From contig NW_003109083.1 of NCBI RefSeq assembly GCF_000003605.2, positions 430,569-458,711 of the forward strand: a DNA stretch of 28,143 nt, read 5' to 3'. Below, piece by piece: positions 1 through 13,000 of the stretch. The position numbers were made by a program, and so were the translations under genes. Every line of letters starts with the position of its first letter. The stretch's first letter is position 1. Source of the stretch: Saccoglossus kowalevskii (lineage: Eukaryota; Hemichordata; Enteropneusta; Harrimaniidae). The notes beneath the pieces were generated by a model that did no database searches, was not told where the DNA came from, and worked only from the letters and a program-made list of their open reading frames with translations.

Positions 1-2
1 AT

Positions 3-53
<51 letters not shown>

Positions 54-58
54 TTTTT
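1..58. repeat. (ATTT)n microsatellite
   Basis: Uninterrupted ATTT tetranucleotide, about 14 units, at the window's left edge; it probably continues outside. It is a simple repeat without coding content. Confidence 0.97.
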
Positions 59-1031
59 GAATGTATGAACAGGAGGGAAAATGTTTTTCATTGAGAAAGA
101 CTCGGACATTAAGGTAAAGTAGCTGGTGAACGAGACGACAAATCAAATCACATCAAATAACAGGTATGCTTTTTAATGTATTCATAATGACGATGATAAA
201 GGTAAAGCGAGGAAGTATCATGTTTTAGTACAAAGATGTTCTCCGAAAACTCGAGATGGGTCGGACCAGATAATTAATACTATATAAAATAGCTGATGAT
301 CAACGCAAGTTAATAGCGTTTGCAGTGTGATTAACAGATAATCATATAGACAGATATGAGCTACATAGTGACACGTGTGACTACAGTATGTACTACACGC
401 CTAGAATTAGTTTTATTTCACAACCCTCATTATTTGATATGAGCAGTATGTATATGGGAGTGAAGGAATCAGTCACGCGAGATATAAACCATTTGCGCTT
501 GACAAAACAAAGTAGATGCAACTATCGTCATTTGAAAAGTTACCACAACAACCGCAATGCAGACGCCGTAATTTTTATATCGGAACTGGAAAGCAAGTCG
601 CCGTTAATTGGCTACCATTAATTATGGGAAATTTTAGCGCGCTTCATGAACTGACTGTGTGCACCAAATACATTAATACTGCTGTAGTCACAGACGGATG
701 GGCATCGCCAATTCCGGTCAAAAGAAGCTCGTCTGCATAACCAATATTATGCGCTGCCGTTCACGTGATTATCTTCTCCTCAGCTCAATGTGCTCCGATG
801 GGTGTGCGCAGTAACGGATAGGTTTGTTATGTGACATTGTTATTGACACCTACACGTTTCAACATTACAGCGTCTGATCTACATACGTTTCTATTCACAG
901 TTGGTCTGTGCGTGAACAGGTGCGGCATCGTATTAGCTTGGACCAGTCTGTTAATTCGATCAGTTGTTGTGGAATGTTCTTTCCGCAGTTTGGTCTATAA
1001 CCATCGCATAATAACTCTCATCCTTGCTAAG
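59..1031 (+). other. 5' flank and probable leader of gene A
   Basis: No gene is recognised here. The short open frames at 388-740 and 831-1031 show no protein-like composition. A TATATAAA box lies at 281-288, and a good splice-acceptor-like tract (TTTCTATTCACAG) ends at 900, so the leader may contain an intron. Both are suggestions from motif shape only. Confidence 0.4.
281..288 (+). promoter_or_regulatory. Possible TATA box for gene A
   Basis: TATATAAA, about 740 bases upstream of the proposed start codon. In AT-rich DNA such motifs occur by chance, and the distance requires a long or spliced leader, so this is weak. Confidence 0.2.
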
Positions 1032-1093
1032 ATGACTATATCCATAGTGTCCCTTCTCCTGGTACTCTCGGCCATTCGGGCAGGGCAGTCAAG
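1032..1093 (+). CDS. Gene A exon 1: start codon and signal peptide
   Basis: ATG at 1032 with A at -3, followed by a short hydrophobic stretch (MTISIVSLLLVLSAIRAGQS) typical of a secretory signal peptide, with likely cleavage after Ala17. The donor is AAG|GTAGGC and the exon ends two bases into a codon (AG), completed by T of exon 2 to give Ser21. The frame is open upstream to at least 831 without a stop, so an earlier start cannot be excluded. This ATG is preferred because it places the hydrophobic core at the very N-terminus. Gene B has the same arrangement and the same phase. Confidence 0.82.
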
Positions 1094-4000
1094 GTAGGCA
1101 CAGCTTGCATATATTCATAATAACATGAATTGTGATTTATCATGGGTATTGTTGATGTGTAAATAGACAAAAAAAGTGTATTTCGTAATACATCAAAACA
1201 GACAGCCGTTTGTTGATGCGATATACGTGATGTAATTTGTAATTGCCCTTCTTATATGTTGTTGCCATGGACGCATTACCCGCATTCTCGCGTATCCTGA
1301 CATATCTACAATTGGAATGAACATGTCACCCATCCACAAATCCGGGAACGACCATTCAATATCACTTAATGCCTAGAATTCATCATCTATCACAGATGAC
1401 TGCACCCTGCATGGGCCGACCACACTTATTACACACACTGTATTGCTACCATTAGTGTAGGAATCGTTTCTGGAATAACTTTACTAACAAAACTCTCCCA
1501 CGGTTTTCAATTTAATTTATCTTTGCCCAAACCGAAACTCAAATCTTCATTAGAGACCACATGCCGTGCGACCAGGCTACTTAATTTCATATGTATTATT
1601 TTTCAATGCGTCCCTTCAAGTTGATAGTTAATTAATGGTTCTAGTTTCAAGTAGTACAATGTATGTTGCGTTTATCTCTTCATACATAATTCTTCGCCAT
1701 TGAAATCATATTTCATTATGAAAGCTATCAGCTAAGCGTAAGACATAATTTCATTAGATCATAGTAATATAAATACAGACGTCTTATTCTACGATGTGAT
1801 CTATATAAATAGCGAGGTTTAATATATGTCAGAGAGGTCATCTCAAAATAATTACATGTCACCATTCGTGTGATCTAATCTTCAAGAACACTAACTGCGG
1901 GTTAGAGATCGTGTAGCCACCTTTACTTAGATCATTAAGTGCACGGAAATCATGCTGATAAACGAAATGAGTGAAAGGGATGCAAACGTGCAGTAACTTT
2001 CATTATACACACTATAATTAAACTCTTACGTACTTCTCAAATGCGCAGTAATATATGAAGATTAAACAGTGTTTGTCAAATAATTTTGCCATTGCATCTA
2101 ATCTATCAACATTCTGAACATTATAATCGATTGTTCGCTTTTAGATACAGCACGACGCGTTGGTGACAGTCATATTTAACAATCCATTCAGAGGGACATA
2201 TTATATTGTTACTTTGCAGAAAGATAAACGACATGTCTGTGAGTGTGTGTATTTTAAGTGTAGCATTTAGTTGGGTATTGTTTACTTACTGTTAAAAAAA
2301 TCTTGAACGCTACACTTGAAATAGTGACAAGTCATTATTATTGAAAAGAAGACCTTCGCTTTCATCAATTAACGCAGGTACCACTCAACAGCAGCTGTAC
2401 AATTTGTGAACCTAGTGTTTCGTTATTGTCGGCAGAAAAACCTCTTCGCTGTAAACTCGGTTTAGGTCATTAATGTGAACAGTATCGTACTTGCCATCAC
2501 TATAATTGCACCATGAAAGGTTAGGATATAATGCCAGGCATTTCGGGTCCATGCAACTATATTGCACGTTACATCCTGTTTTCTCCTAACCTCGCGCTAG
2601 GCGCATAGAACTGCGACGTATTACTTTGTATTATGCCTTGGGTATCGACAACCAGTGAGGCTGATTACTTCACGTCGGCAGATTGTATCTACCTGCAACA
2701 CCGTGTCCCACATAACGCCCGACCACGACATATATATTTTACATACGCATTTTAAAGCAAATTAAATATTGATTAATTTTCAAAATATATTTTTAGAAAT
2801 TGTTAGGGATAACAATCGCATATTCGATTCCATATACTTACTTTATCGTGAAGTACAATCTAACCTTGCCCAAACCTAGTACTCAACATAGAACATACCA
2901 CGTATCGTATTTATTAAGAATCCATTCAAACACAATGTCTGCAGACATCTAGTATGATTTGCTGGTTATTACTTTAATTTCCTCACTCTAACATCATAGT
3001 GAAAATAAAGTATTGGATGTAAGTAATTAGCTCGCAAGCTATCATTTCTTTAGTGCACTACACTCAATTGAATTAGAATCTAAATTATTCATACGTGATA
3101 TAGTTATAACATTATCGGATAAAACACTACCCTGGGGACAGAAATGGCATGCCTTCGGTTCATGTACATTGCGAATCTGGGGACGCGTAATTTAAATACT
3201 GTTTTTAGTTTTAGTGCTCACACAATCAGCACGTACAATAATAACAGTCAGTCAGTCGCTATTTTGTTCTCGATTGTTTTTCACCGAGAGCGTATCGATA
3301 ATAATAGAAAATATTGGATGTGCAGCAATTATTCATAAAGGTTAATGTAAATCCGGTGACAAGTGCAGAAAATTAATGCACTGCCGTGGTTTGATGTGGG
3401 TGTTATTGGCAACTAAGTTTTGCTTGTCACTTGTGAGACTCTTCAAATACGCACTCTACAGTAAAAGCAAAACGCAAATAGTATAAACTTACAAATGCAC
3501 ATGCTTTGAAATAATTTACTAGTTTAATTTATTACACTTTGTACATGTCAAGATAATATTTATCTATCATCACACTGCATTTCAGTTAAATCTTTATATT
3601 CGATCCTGCTTGCCTACAAGGGCGATATTTTTTGTTGTTGCTAGAAACCAGTCGTTGTTATACTAATTTATTACAATAGTACTACGACATTTCAATGACG
3701 TCGAATTGTGTTGAGCAAAGACAGTTCACATAATCATTCTACAGATCAACGAAAGTCTTAACAATGCCGAGGTTTATATTATCATATACTTGATATGTTA
3801 TGCGGATAACAACTTTCTCAATCTTGTGCCAACACCTGTTTTGTAATCGGATAATTCGAGGCACGAGTGATGCAATTCAACTTCATTACTTTTCAATTTG
3901 TTGGATTTACCACACAATGAATAATGCGGATATATGTATGACGAAGTTAGCTTCAATTCCAAGCAATTGTAATATTAGATTTTTCCAATCATCTCGATTC

Positions 4001-7000
4001 ACCACTTTCTTTCCTGGGCAGCATTTAACTGCTACCAGTTTACGAATTATTTGGGCTATTACATTGAAAACATTTTCCGACGCAATTAAACTAGAGGTCA
4101 GCTAGGTTCATTCGCTATTCTAAACGATATGACTATATAACACAAGAAATACTATCATATGTTTACTGCCTTATTGATTCATTCTTCAGTCATAATAACT
4201 AATATCGGTATTTGGTGATTGGCGCCACACTTGCCACCTGTATTTAGTAACTATCTGCCATGGTGATATATTTAAGCAATGAATTTCAGACCGCAGTTGT
4301 TTAGCCTGTTTTGTTTAGATTAAATGCTAAGTGATTTGCACTTGTATACACACCACGATTCAACCGACTGGTTAGACACAACGATGTCCTCCAGTTTTAG
4401 TTGTATTTGGCACTCTATGGGGTAATTCAAACCAGTTTACGTTACTGACTTATACTGTCATAATAGTTCATATTAACAGTCTTGCTTCTAAACATGGTAT
4501 ACTGTTATTTTAGCACAGTGGGGAATGATATACTATGATATAGTAAATCAGTCAGACCGATGTATTCAATAAATTGACATAGACATTAGTGAACAAATAG
4601 TTGACGAAACTATCCACTATTTGGGAGCAGTAAAGAACTAGTGAACACTGTTCATTACCAAGACCTTTCATATATTAAATTTCATTTGAAAATTACGTCG
4701 TTTAATAGTACACAAGTGTTCAATTCAGTACAATGCAACCACTGCAACTACTTAAATTAGACATAAACACTAGTATGTATGATGACAGTGTTGTGAATTG
4801 ACAGGGTGTAATGGTTAAATTATGTAATATATGAGTTTTGTAAAAACCATAGTCGAGTTTTGCGATTATAGAAAATAATATGGTAGGCTTTTTAACTGGT
4901 ATATTACATTTGTGAATGCGTCTTTCCAATGCTATTTATAGTCAACATAAGTTTGATTAGTATGACCTTATGTCATGCTGTAGCAATTTCAAATACTCGT
5001 GGGCGCGTTTATGTATACAGAAGCAATTAACCAGCACGGAGGCGGGTATACCACGAAATGTTGCACAATTCACGACATATGCACACAAGCTGGGCACTGA
5101 AAGTAGCACACAGCGATTATAGAAACATCAAGCAGTGGAAAAAAATCGCACTCGTAGTAGTTTCTTGTTAGCATCAACGTTGATATATGTGACATTTTGT
5201 GAGTTGACATGATTTCAAAGATATACTGACGCCGATAAGGTCGTACACACGATTGCTTTTCGATGGTCTACACAACTTCAGGGTTCACGAGCGAGCCACT
5301 CCGGACGGTAATAGTTTTGTAGGCGTCGTTGGCGTAATAGTTCGATATATGCTACCATTTTGGATATATGGCTTGTGTGGAATCAGGTTGCGTAGTTTGA
5401 TATGTGCCACCATTTTGGATATATGACAAACGACGTTTGTACAGTCTGATTGAGTATTCACTAGATACATTGACGGGTGCTCAAGATAGAAGCAAAAATG
5501 TGAATGTTAGTCTAATAAGTTAATTACCTTATAGCCATGAAGTCATATTAACGTCAAATTCTATTGAACAATTTTGCTCGGCATTTTTGTTATGACTTGC
5601 CGATCGATATCGATCGATAAAAATCTCATCCAATTACAAGAACAATTAAAAGACATAACAATTAATATTATATTTCTCAATTTATCTAAAAACATAAAAC
5701 ACATTACCGCAAAAAAATGTCTGTCAAACAATCTCTGAGAACAAAATCATTAAACAAATGAAAGAAGTTATATGTAATATAGAGGTGATGTCATCCCACG
5801 AGTGACCCCACAAAAGCAATACACTCACTTAAAATTGAAGAAAATGTTTCGCAAATGCATATCGATTTTACGATAAGTGTAATTTTGATTAGATTCTGGC
5901 TAAAAATGTATTGGTTGTCCTCTTTGGATAATACAATAACACGTCGATGTCTGCAGATTGTTATGGCGAATAGTAACAGTACATTGCCGTCTCTGTATCG
6001 ACTGATCATAAGTGAAATTAGTTCACAAGTTGAATTAAGCAATGAAAACAAAAATGGCAACTAAAATTGCAATAGCGTGCCAAGTAACATAAATGTACAG
6101 AAAGTGATAAAGTGGCGCTGTAATAGTAACTGTGGGGTTATCTGGTCATATTCTAATAGTGTACATATTAGCAATATATAATTGTTTATCTAAAATATAA
6201 TCGGATGGCAACATCATATGGTTTGACAATAACACTTCTTGGCTGTGCGGTGACCTGAATATGTTTTGAGAGCATGCATATTATACTTTGAATCAGTAGG
6301 TGCTCTTAATATATTGTACTACGGTCTTACGTAATAAGGTAAATTACCTTACATTAAAGAGCACACAGTTTCCGAATTGTATAGATTTATGAGATATTAC
6401 CTGATGCACACGTCTGAACAAAATGTCATTGCTATGGTTACGAATTGTCTAATGGTTATTTGACTTACCATAATGATCATTCATAGTGGTTCCCCATTAA
6501 TAATTGCCACAATAAATCAATCAATTAAAATATAAACGTTTAAAAATAAATCTAATATCCGTTATATACAAACGAAATGCCTAATATATTATTTTGCAGC
6601 AACATTTTTGTATATGTGTGAGGTATTTCATTCTTTCAGTAGTCTCATACATTATGGTAGTTGCCTACTCATATTTGTTTGAGAAAGTTTGCCATAAATG
6701 ACAATTTCTAGTGTATTTTTATTGTGTACAATCATGGCGATGCAGTTCTATGGTGACATGAATCTAATATTCTTTTGTGTGTTAGTTATAGTACCGTATT
6801 TTGCAAAAAAATATCTAATATTCATTATTTGTGAACATTTCAAGTATCTCAAACAAAAAAATGTTGAAAAATTGCATTTATTGTCATTTTGTGAAACTCG
6901 GATTTTTGAAATAATTTAGGATAACGAGATGCACCCGATCAGTCACGATATATTTTCACGATGTGTTTCATCACATGTCACCAGCCTACAATTTGATATA

Positions 7001-10000
7001 TGGCATAGTGTCCATGTAATATTGGTAAAGATACTGATAAAATTTCTGCCACTACTAAATACAACCAAAATTCTCTTAAAAAATAAGATTATGAACCCTT
7101 ATTTAGATATTTCTCTAATACAAATATGTTTACATACTTTTAGTAATACATTTACTGTTATTAACATTGGTATTTTACAGAGTCGTTGAATACCCTCATC
7201 TAATCTAACGTCCATGGTACAAAACAACGCGTCCGGTAGGGGGAATAGAAACTATGCTTTATACCATGTAACGCTATGTATCAATATTTGTATAAATTAT
7301 TCAAATACTTCAGGATATCGAGTTAAAGTCAGTCGACTGTTCATTCACTTGAACCTGCAAACTACAAGGAAATGCTCTATAATATACGAAATATATTCTA
7401 ACCGCTACAGAGTACACACGTCGTCAGTCTATGAATAGTCTCATTTTTTAAGAGGAATCCAATCACAGTTCAAGTGAAAACATAAAGCAATCACGATAAT
7501 GGTCTCGTTTCTGAGACAGGTAATTAAACTTTCAAGCAATTAGGCTGGCTTCTTTCACTTTTTTCCAAATTTAATCTTCACCAGTCGTAGACTTAAAATG
7601 GCAGTCTCCTTTCAAACATACAATACCCGCTAAACGGGTGAGTGAATAAAATAGGATAATTTAATAAAATGTGAGTCAGTTTAAATGAAGGTACTGTTCA
7701 AGTCCAATGCACAGTGCATAAAGGTCAATCCAGCTACTTCTGATCGGTAAACAATAACGTTCAATGTTTCACCTTGCTTGATTACCAAATACAAACACTC
7801 TAAGCACATGATAAAAGTGAGAAACAAGTCAATCTGGTCAAACGTGATAAGCTACTTCTATTTATTTAATTTCTTTTCTTCCTAGTCTATTCACCGCGAA
7901 ATTTATGTGGAATTTCAAAAAGGTAATGTTTTATTAGCTTATAATGAACGATAGAAAAACATTTTTCACCAACCTTTGTGTTTAAATTGATAACTGGTAG
8001 GAGTTACTTAAACAAACCGAAATTGACATGTTATTATAATGAATACGCCGATACGTCTATTTAATTATAGCGCGACTAACGGAAGTACGATTGTGTGAGA
8101 AATTAATGCATTTGCGGCCCACGTTAGCATTTGCTGGGTTATATTGATATGTAAATTAAAGTTTTTTTGACGCACAATTAAATATTTATATACTAACAAC
8201 AGCCAATTTTTGTCATATTGTACCATTTGAATATAACACTCAGCGAGTAGTTCTATATAAATAAATACGGAAATAAATTATTAGTCGCAGTTATGTAATT
8301 ATGTAATAATTAACTATTATAGTGAACGGTATTTCCAATATTATACATAGAATATTGTAATTGTTCTCTCTGTAATTCTGAGGGCTCTTCATCACAAGGT
8401 AGTCATAGTAGCTAGAGATTCCCATTGTGTACATTTTTCTGTTCCATTAAGTGACATAACTATCCTTTCAGAATGAAATCAATCCAGCTGGCCTAGTTAC
8501 ATGTACGTCTGGCAGCCAATAGAAATGTGTCGCCTTAGGGTATACTAGTGTATTATACAGCTTTTATTCACCCGTCGTGGTTTACCATTAGTTATTACTT
8601 TAGGCTGAAGTATCCGCAATTACCGAATCATTTTAATTCTATCCATGGTTTGAGAAATCTTTTCTGTCCCTCGGCAACTATTCCCTTTATAACATTCACT
8701 CAATGATATTATTACCAGTGTCGAGATAATTTCCTGCCGCAAACACGATTTTCAATATCAGTATTGCTCTTTAAAAATAAACAGGAATAATGTAAGTTTG
8801 TCGTCAATGCCAACCACTGTTGAAACGCTTGAGTATGGTTACTCAATACCGCGAATATATTGAATAAATGGTTATTTATGAAACATAATATAATCCAATA
8901 ATTGATAATTGTTATTTGTCGCAGTAACCCGGATGTCCTACGACGTATACTAAACGACAGTTATGATAATCAGATACGACCGAATGTTACAGGTAATGAA
9001 TGCATTATGTTATGTGTCTGTATACTACTCTCAGACGGTTTCATCTATTTTATATTACATTCACGTAAATATTCATATTGGCCACACAATGTATACACAG
9101 AGTGCTGACAATGAAAAAAGCACAACACTTTGTATTCAAAACGTCTGCATTGTTCATTCTAAGTATACGATTACGGACTGTGCATGGAATGTAAATCAAA
9201 TATGTCTTGTCTGTGACATTCTGCAATATAATGACATGCAGTGAACAGTAAGTAACACGTGCACAATCGTTTGCCTGAATTGTTACATAAGATATACATC
9301 TTAACCTATTTCAACATAGGTAGATGATGTTTATTCATATTTATATGAATGCGAGAGACGAATGGCATACACAGATTTCCAAACGACTGATCACATCACA
9401 AGCACTCACGCAATAATAGGTTTTGCACACGAGTCGTGTAAGTGACTTTACCCCCCCCCAAGTTAGAACATTACGTCATCTAACACCTAGATTAATTACA
9501 ATAGTAACGGTGCAGTTATTGTTCGTTTCAGGTCCTGCAATTTCTATAAGTGTCTATATGTTATTGACTAGTATTCACTCAATATCGGAAATATCAATGG
9601 TGAGTTCTCAATATTATTACATACGTACTGCAGAATAGTCAGTCATTTGCGTGGAATATCATTGGCATTGTCTGTCACAGATGTGCAAACGCGGTCGATC
9701 ATCTTCTGATTCTGAGTTATCTGTGCAGTTTTTGCATACCTCAATTACCAATGTGTATTTTGAAACCCAATTTATACACGTTGTTATCTGTGATAGTTGT
9801 TTATGTTTGAATAAACAACAACTAAAAAACAGATTGAAAAAAATAATTGTGACAGAAATTACATTCTCCGGAGGCCGAATCGCGATCGATGTTTTACTGT
9901 CATTAAAAGTGATATTTATTATATCCATGTTAAAATACATATAAAGAAATCCTGTGTCATGAGAAATGCCCTTGGGTTATGTTTCTATCTCACATTTTGT

Positions 10001-13000
10001 CCTGTTTGATGCATTTGCTGGTCGTCATTTTCGTCTCTACTTCATTATGGTATGCGCAACAATGAACACGAATCTGTCAGCATGGCCATTTACATGAACG
10101 CCAGATTAACCGATTATTCGACGTAATTGCGCGCACTCACATAAACAACTTGGAAGAAGCGGGTACGACTTCTGGCCATTTAGAAAGTTTAAGAACATAT
10201 GTAATACTAACACAAAAAAAAAACAATCTTTTCTTGAGTGTGTTGGGCATGCTAATTATGCGAGTGTTCGTTATACACATGCTACAGTCGCACGATACAC
10301 CGTATCACTCCCACAACCCACACGCGTCAAAGCGAGGCTATGGCGTTATGGCATATAACAACGACTAGTGCAATGTCACGCCATGGTATATATTGATACA
10401 GCATGAAATTAACTCACTAGTGAAGTATATAATATTAGTATATTTAATACGAATTTAATATGAAGTATATAATATTAGTATATATAATACGAATTAATGC
10501 TTGTTACAAATTAATGCTTGTCACACGAGCGGATTTACAATATTATGAAATTATTAAATGCCTTCCTATGGTAATAATAATTTGACAGCGCGACAAGCGA
10601 ATATGTTTCAAACTATAGAGGGCATCCTTTTAATTCTTCAATGACATCCCTGTGTCACATAAAATTGAAAAACAACGACTGCGTATTTATTACAATAATT
10701 ACTGAAATAATTATATTCGATGCTCAATTATTGTTTTTTTCATACAGGATTATGGCGTGACCATGTTTTTAACGCAGGAATGGATTGATCCCCGACTATC
10801 ATTTAACGGAAGTGACTCAGTTGATCTTAGATCAGGCTCCGAGCTGGAGGCGAGTCTCTGGACACCGGATCTATATTTTGTTAATGTAAAGAAAGGCGAA
10901 TTACACGAGGTAACGATGACAAACAAACAGATACGGGTGTACCCAAACGGACAAGTTATATATGATATCAGGTAAGAACACTGATAAATAATGTCAATGT
11001 CATGAGGTCTGAATAGAGAATAGTAACAGCTATATTTGATATATGCAATTATTGCGGTGGAGTGTGTGTGTGTGTGTGCATTTGAGATTATCAAAATGAA
11101 TACGCACAAATTCAAATGCTGTTCCAAGGTATCAGGTTTTGTTGATAGTGATTTATTATAACACCCATTTTTTGATCAGTGTGATAGACAATGAAAATAA
11201 TACTCTGTGACATTATCCCATATGTAATTATCACTATTATGGTCAAGGGTGTTAATCCTTCGTAATACGATTGCGCATATGGGTTTAATTACCGGTGATG
11301 TAGACATTGTAAATGATATCGTAGTAACTGTTTCTTTATATATTTGCAAACATATCAATCAAATTCAATGCTGACGTGTGCAGATGCACTGAGTTGATTG
11401 CACGCTGTATTCAAGGCTGACGTGTGCAGATGCACCGAGTTGATTGCACGCTGTATTCAAAGCTGACGTGTGCAGATACACTGAGTTGATTGCACGCTGT
11501 TAACGTCGTCATTTTTTTGTTAATTTCAGAGCAAGCCTTACATTGATTTGTTACATGTACCTTCAACGATTTCCAATGGACCAACAGAACTGTGGTATCG
11601 ATTTGGAAAGCTGTAAGTGAAATTATATTTCAATTATTGATATGGGAACTAATTTGATATGAATATCTCGGGTATATGATGGATACTGTCCTACAAAAAA
11701 TCGATTTGTTTTGCATAATATTTGATGATGGATGTGTTTATTTCATGTCGGTCACGTGGCTTCTTAATTTGATGACAGGTCCGTCACTAGCATCACCACA
11801 CATGTGTCAACTTGAAATGACATTTCTATTTCCAAAGCAGTGGCTTAATAATTTTTGAAATCCTTTCAAAATTACATTTCTCAATAATGATTGACTTTTC
11901 CCATTACCTAACTAGCATCGAGTTACTTTACTTCAGCGCAAAATTAAGGCGATTAGCAGCGTGTGACCCAAATCAGTGTGTATTGCCCTTGTATTATAAG
12001 AAACTAATAAACGTAAATCCCGTGGCATTGTCTTGTACTTGTTAGCAGTTGATGAAAATATCAAAAAATTACAAGTGAAAACGCGCGATGTCGTTGAGCT
12101 TGCTTTGATTACAGATAATACAAAGTCAGTTGTTTTCAGTTCGAACTACCGAGATATGACATGTTGCTTGTACTGTGAGTTACTCACTGACTCACACGGC
12201 TCTCATTCACTGAGATTAGTTTGCGTTTTTGTATCAGGCTGTATTTATATATTATAACAATTTTACGCCCTATCAAATCCACAACTATACCAGGTAGCAC
12301 ACCCAGCCGGCAAGGGACCCCAAAGTCGCATTCTTTGAATTAATTTCAGTAAGTGCCTTTGACCCTCCCATTTTGTCTGTTGAGTCTGTGCCGTACTAAT
12401 GATCCTGTTTACCGAACGATTCATTTTTGATGTTCAGCCTCAGGCAATAAATGGAAACATTTAGCAACGATTTCGTAAAGTGCATACTAATGGTATATAC
12501 ATGTAGCTATATATAGAAATCTACATGTTAAATACGTATTGACAAATTGACATCACTTGAAGAATGCATGCGTTTAGTGACTGCGTTTTCAATGAAGCGA
12601 AAATGGGGGCATATATAGGACATCTTAAGTTCTCTTTTGTCATTCTAGTTGTATTAATGTGATTCGTCATAGATCTCAGATAAATGTGACAGTATTGATA
12701 TAGATATGTAGATTTATAATAAAATATACGATCGAAGCATATATTGAATTCGTGTGACAACCATACAATATTGTAATCAAATATTATTCAGAGCTACGCT
12801 GACGAAGCAATGCGTATTGAGCAACGTGAAAACACATTTCCAGCTTTATACACAGTACACACAATCCCTACACCATGATTAGCAAACACAGGATGTATGT
12901 GTGCTATTGTCTGTGTTTTTGTGTATCATTGTCGACATTACTTCACGAAAAATCGCCAAAGGATGCTGACTGTGAAGTCGAACACAGGCTTAGTGATCAA

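Larger units (their letters stand above)
1094..8924 (+). other. Gene A intron 1 (7831 bp)
   Basis: GT..AG intron of phase 2 between the signal-peptide exon and the first exon of the ligand-binding domain. It is AT-rich and without any Cys-loop receptor exon or other recognisable gene on either strand. Visible structure is small: two ~36-bp related repeats at 5330-5425, a 16-bp palindrome at 5601-5616 and an inverted repeat at 6299-6365. It is nearly six times longer than intron 1 of gene B, so it may hold regulatory DNA or old insertions that I cannot identify. Confidence 0.8.
10972..11529 (+). other. Gene A intron 4 (558 bp)
   Basis: Phase 2 GT..AG intron. It contains a (GT)n run at 11062-11078 and three 46-bp tandem repeats at 11363-11500 close to the acceptor. 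Confidence 0.88.

Noticed and set aside
831-1031. Upstream in-frame extension of gene A's first exon
   Set aside because: Open but without protein-like character; it contains a splice-acceptor-like tract, and starting here would bury the signal peptide. Treated as leader.
5791-6064. Overlapping sense and antisense open frames in intron 1
   Set aside because: Each is under 90 codons with no recognisable domain or signal; the mirrored openness is chance.
9451-9459. Poly-C run as a functional splice tract for exon 3
   Set aside because: It lies over 70 bases upstream of the real acceptor, which has its own pyrimidine tract.
9651-9944. Overlapping open frames on both strands in intron 3
   Set aside because: Both translations lack motifs and lie wholly inside a well-supported intron; expected by chance.
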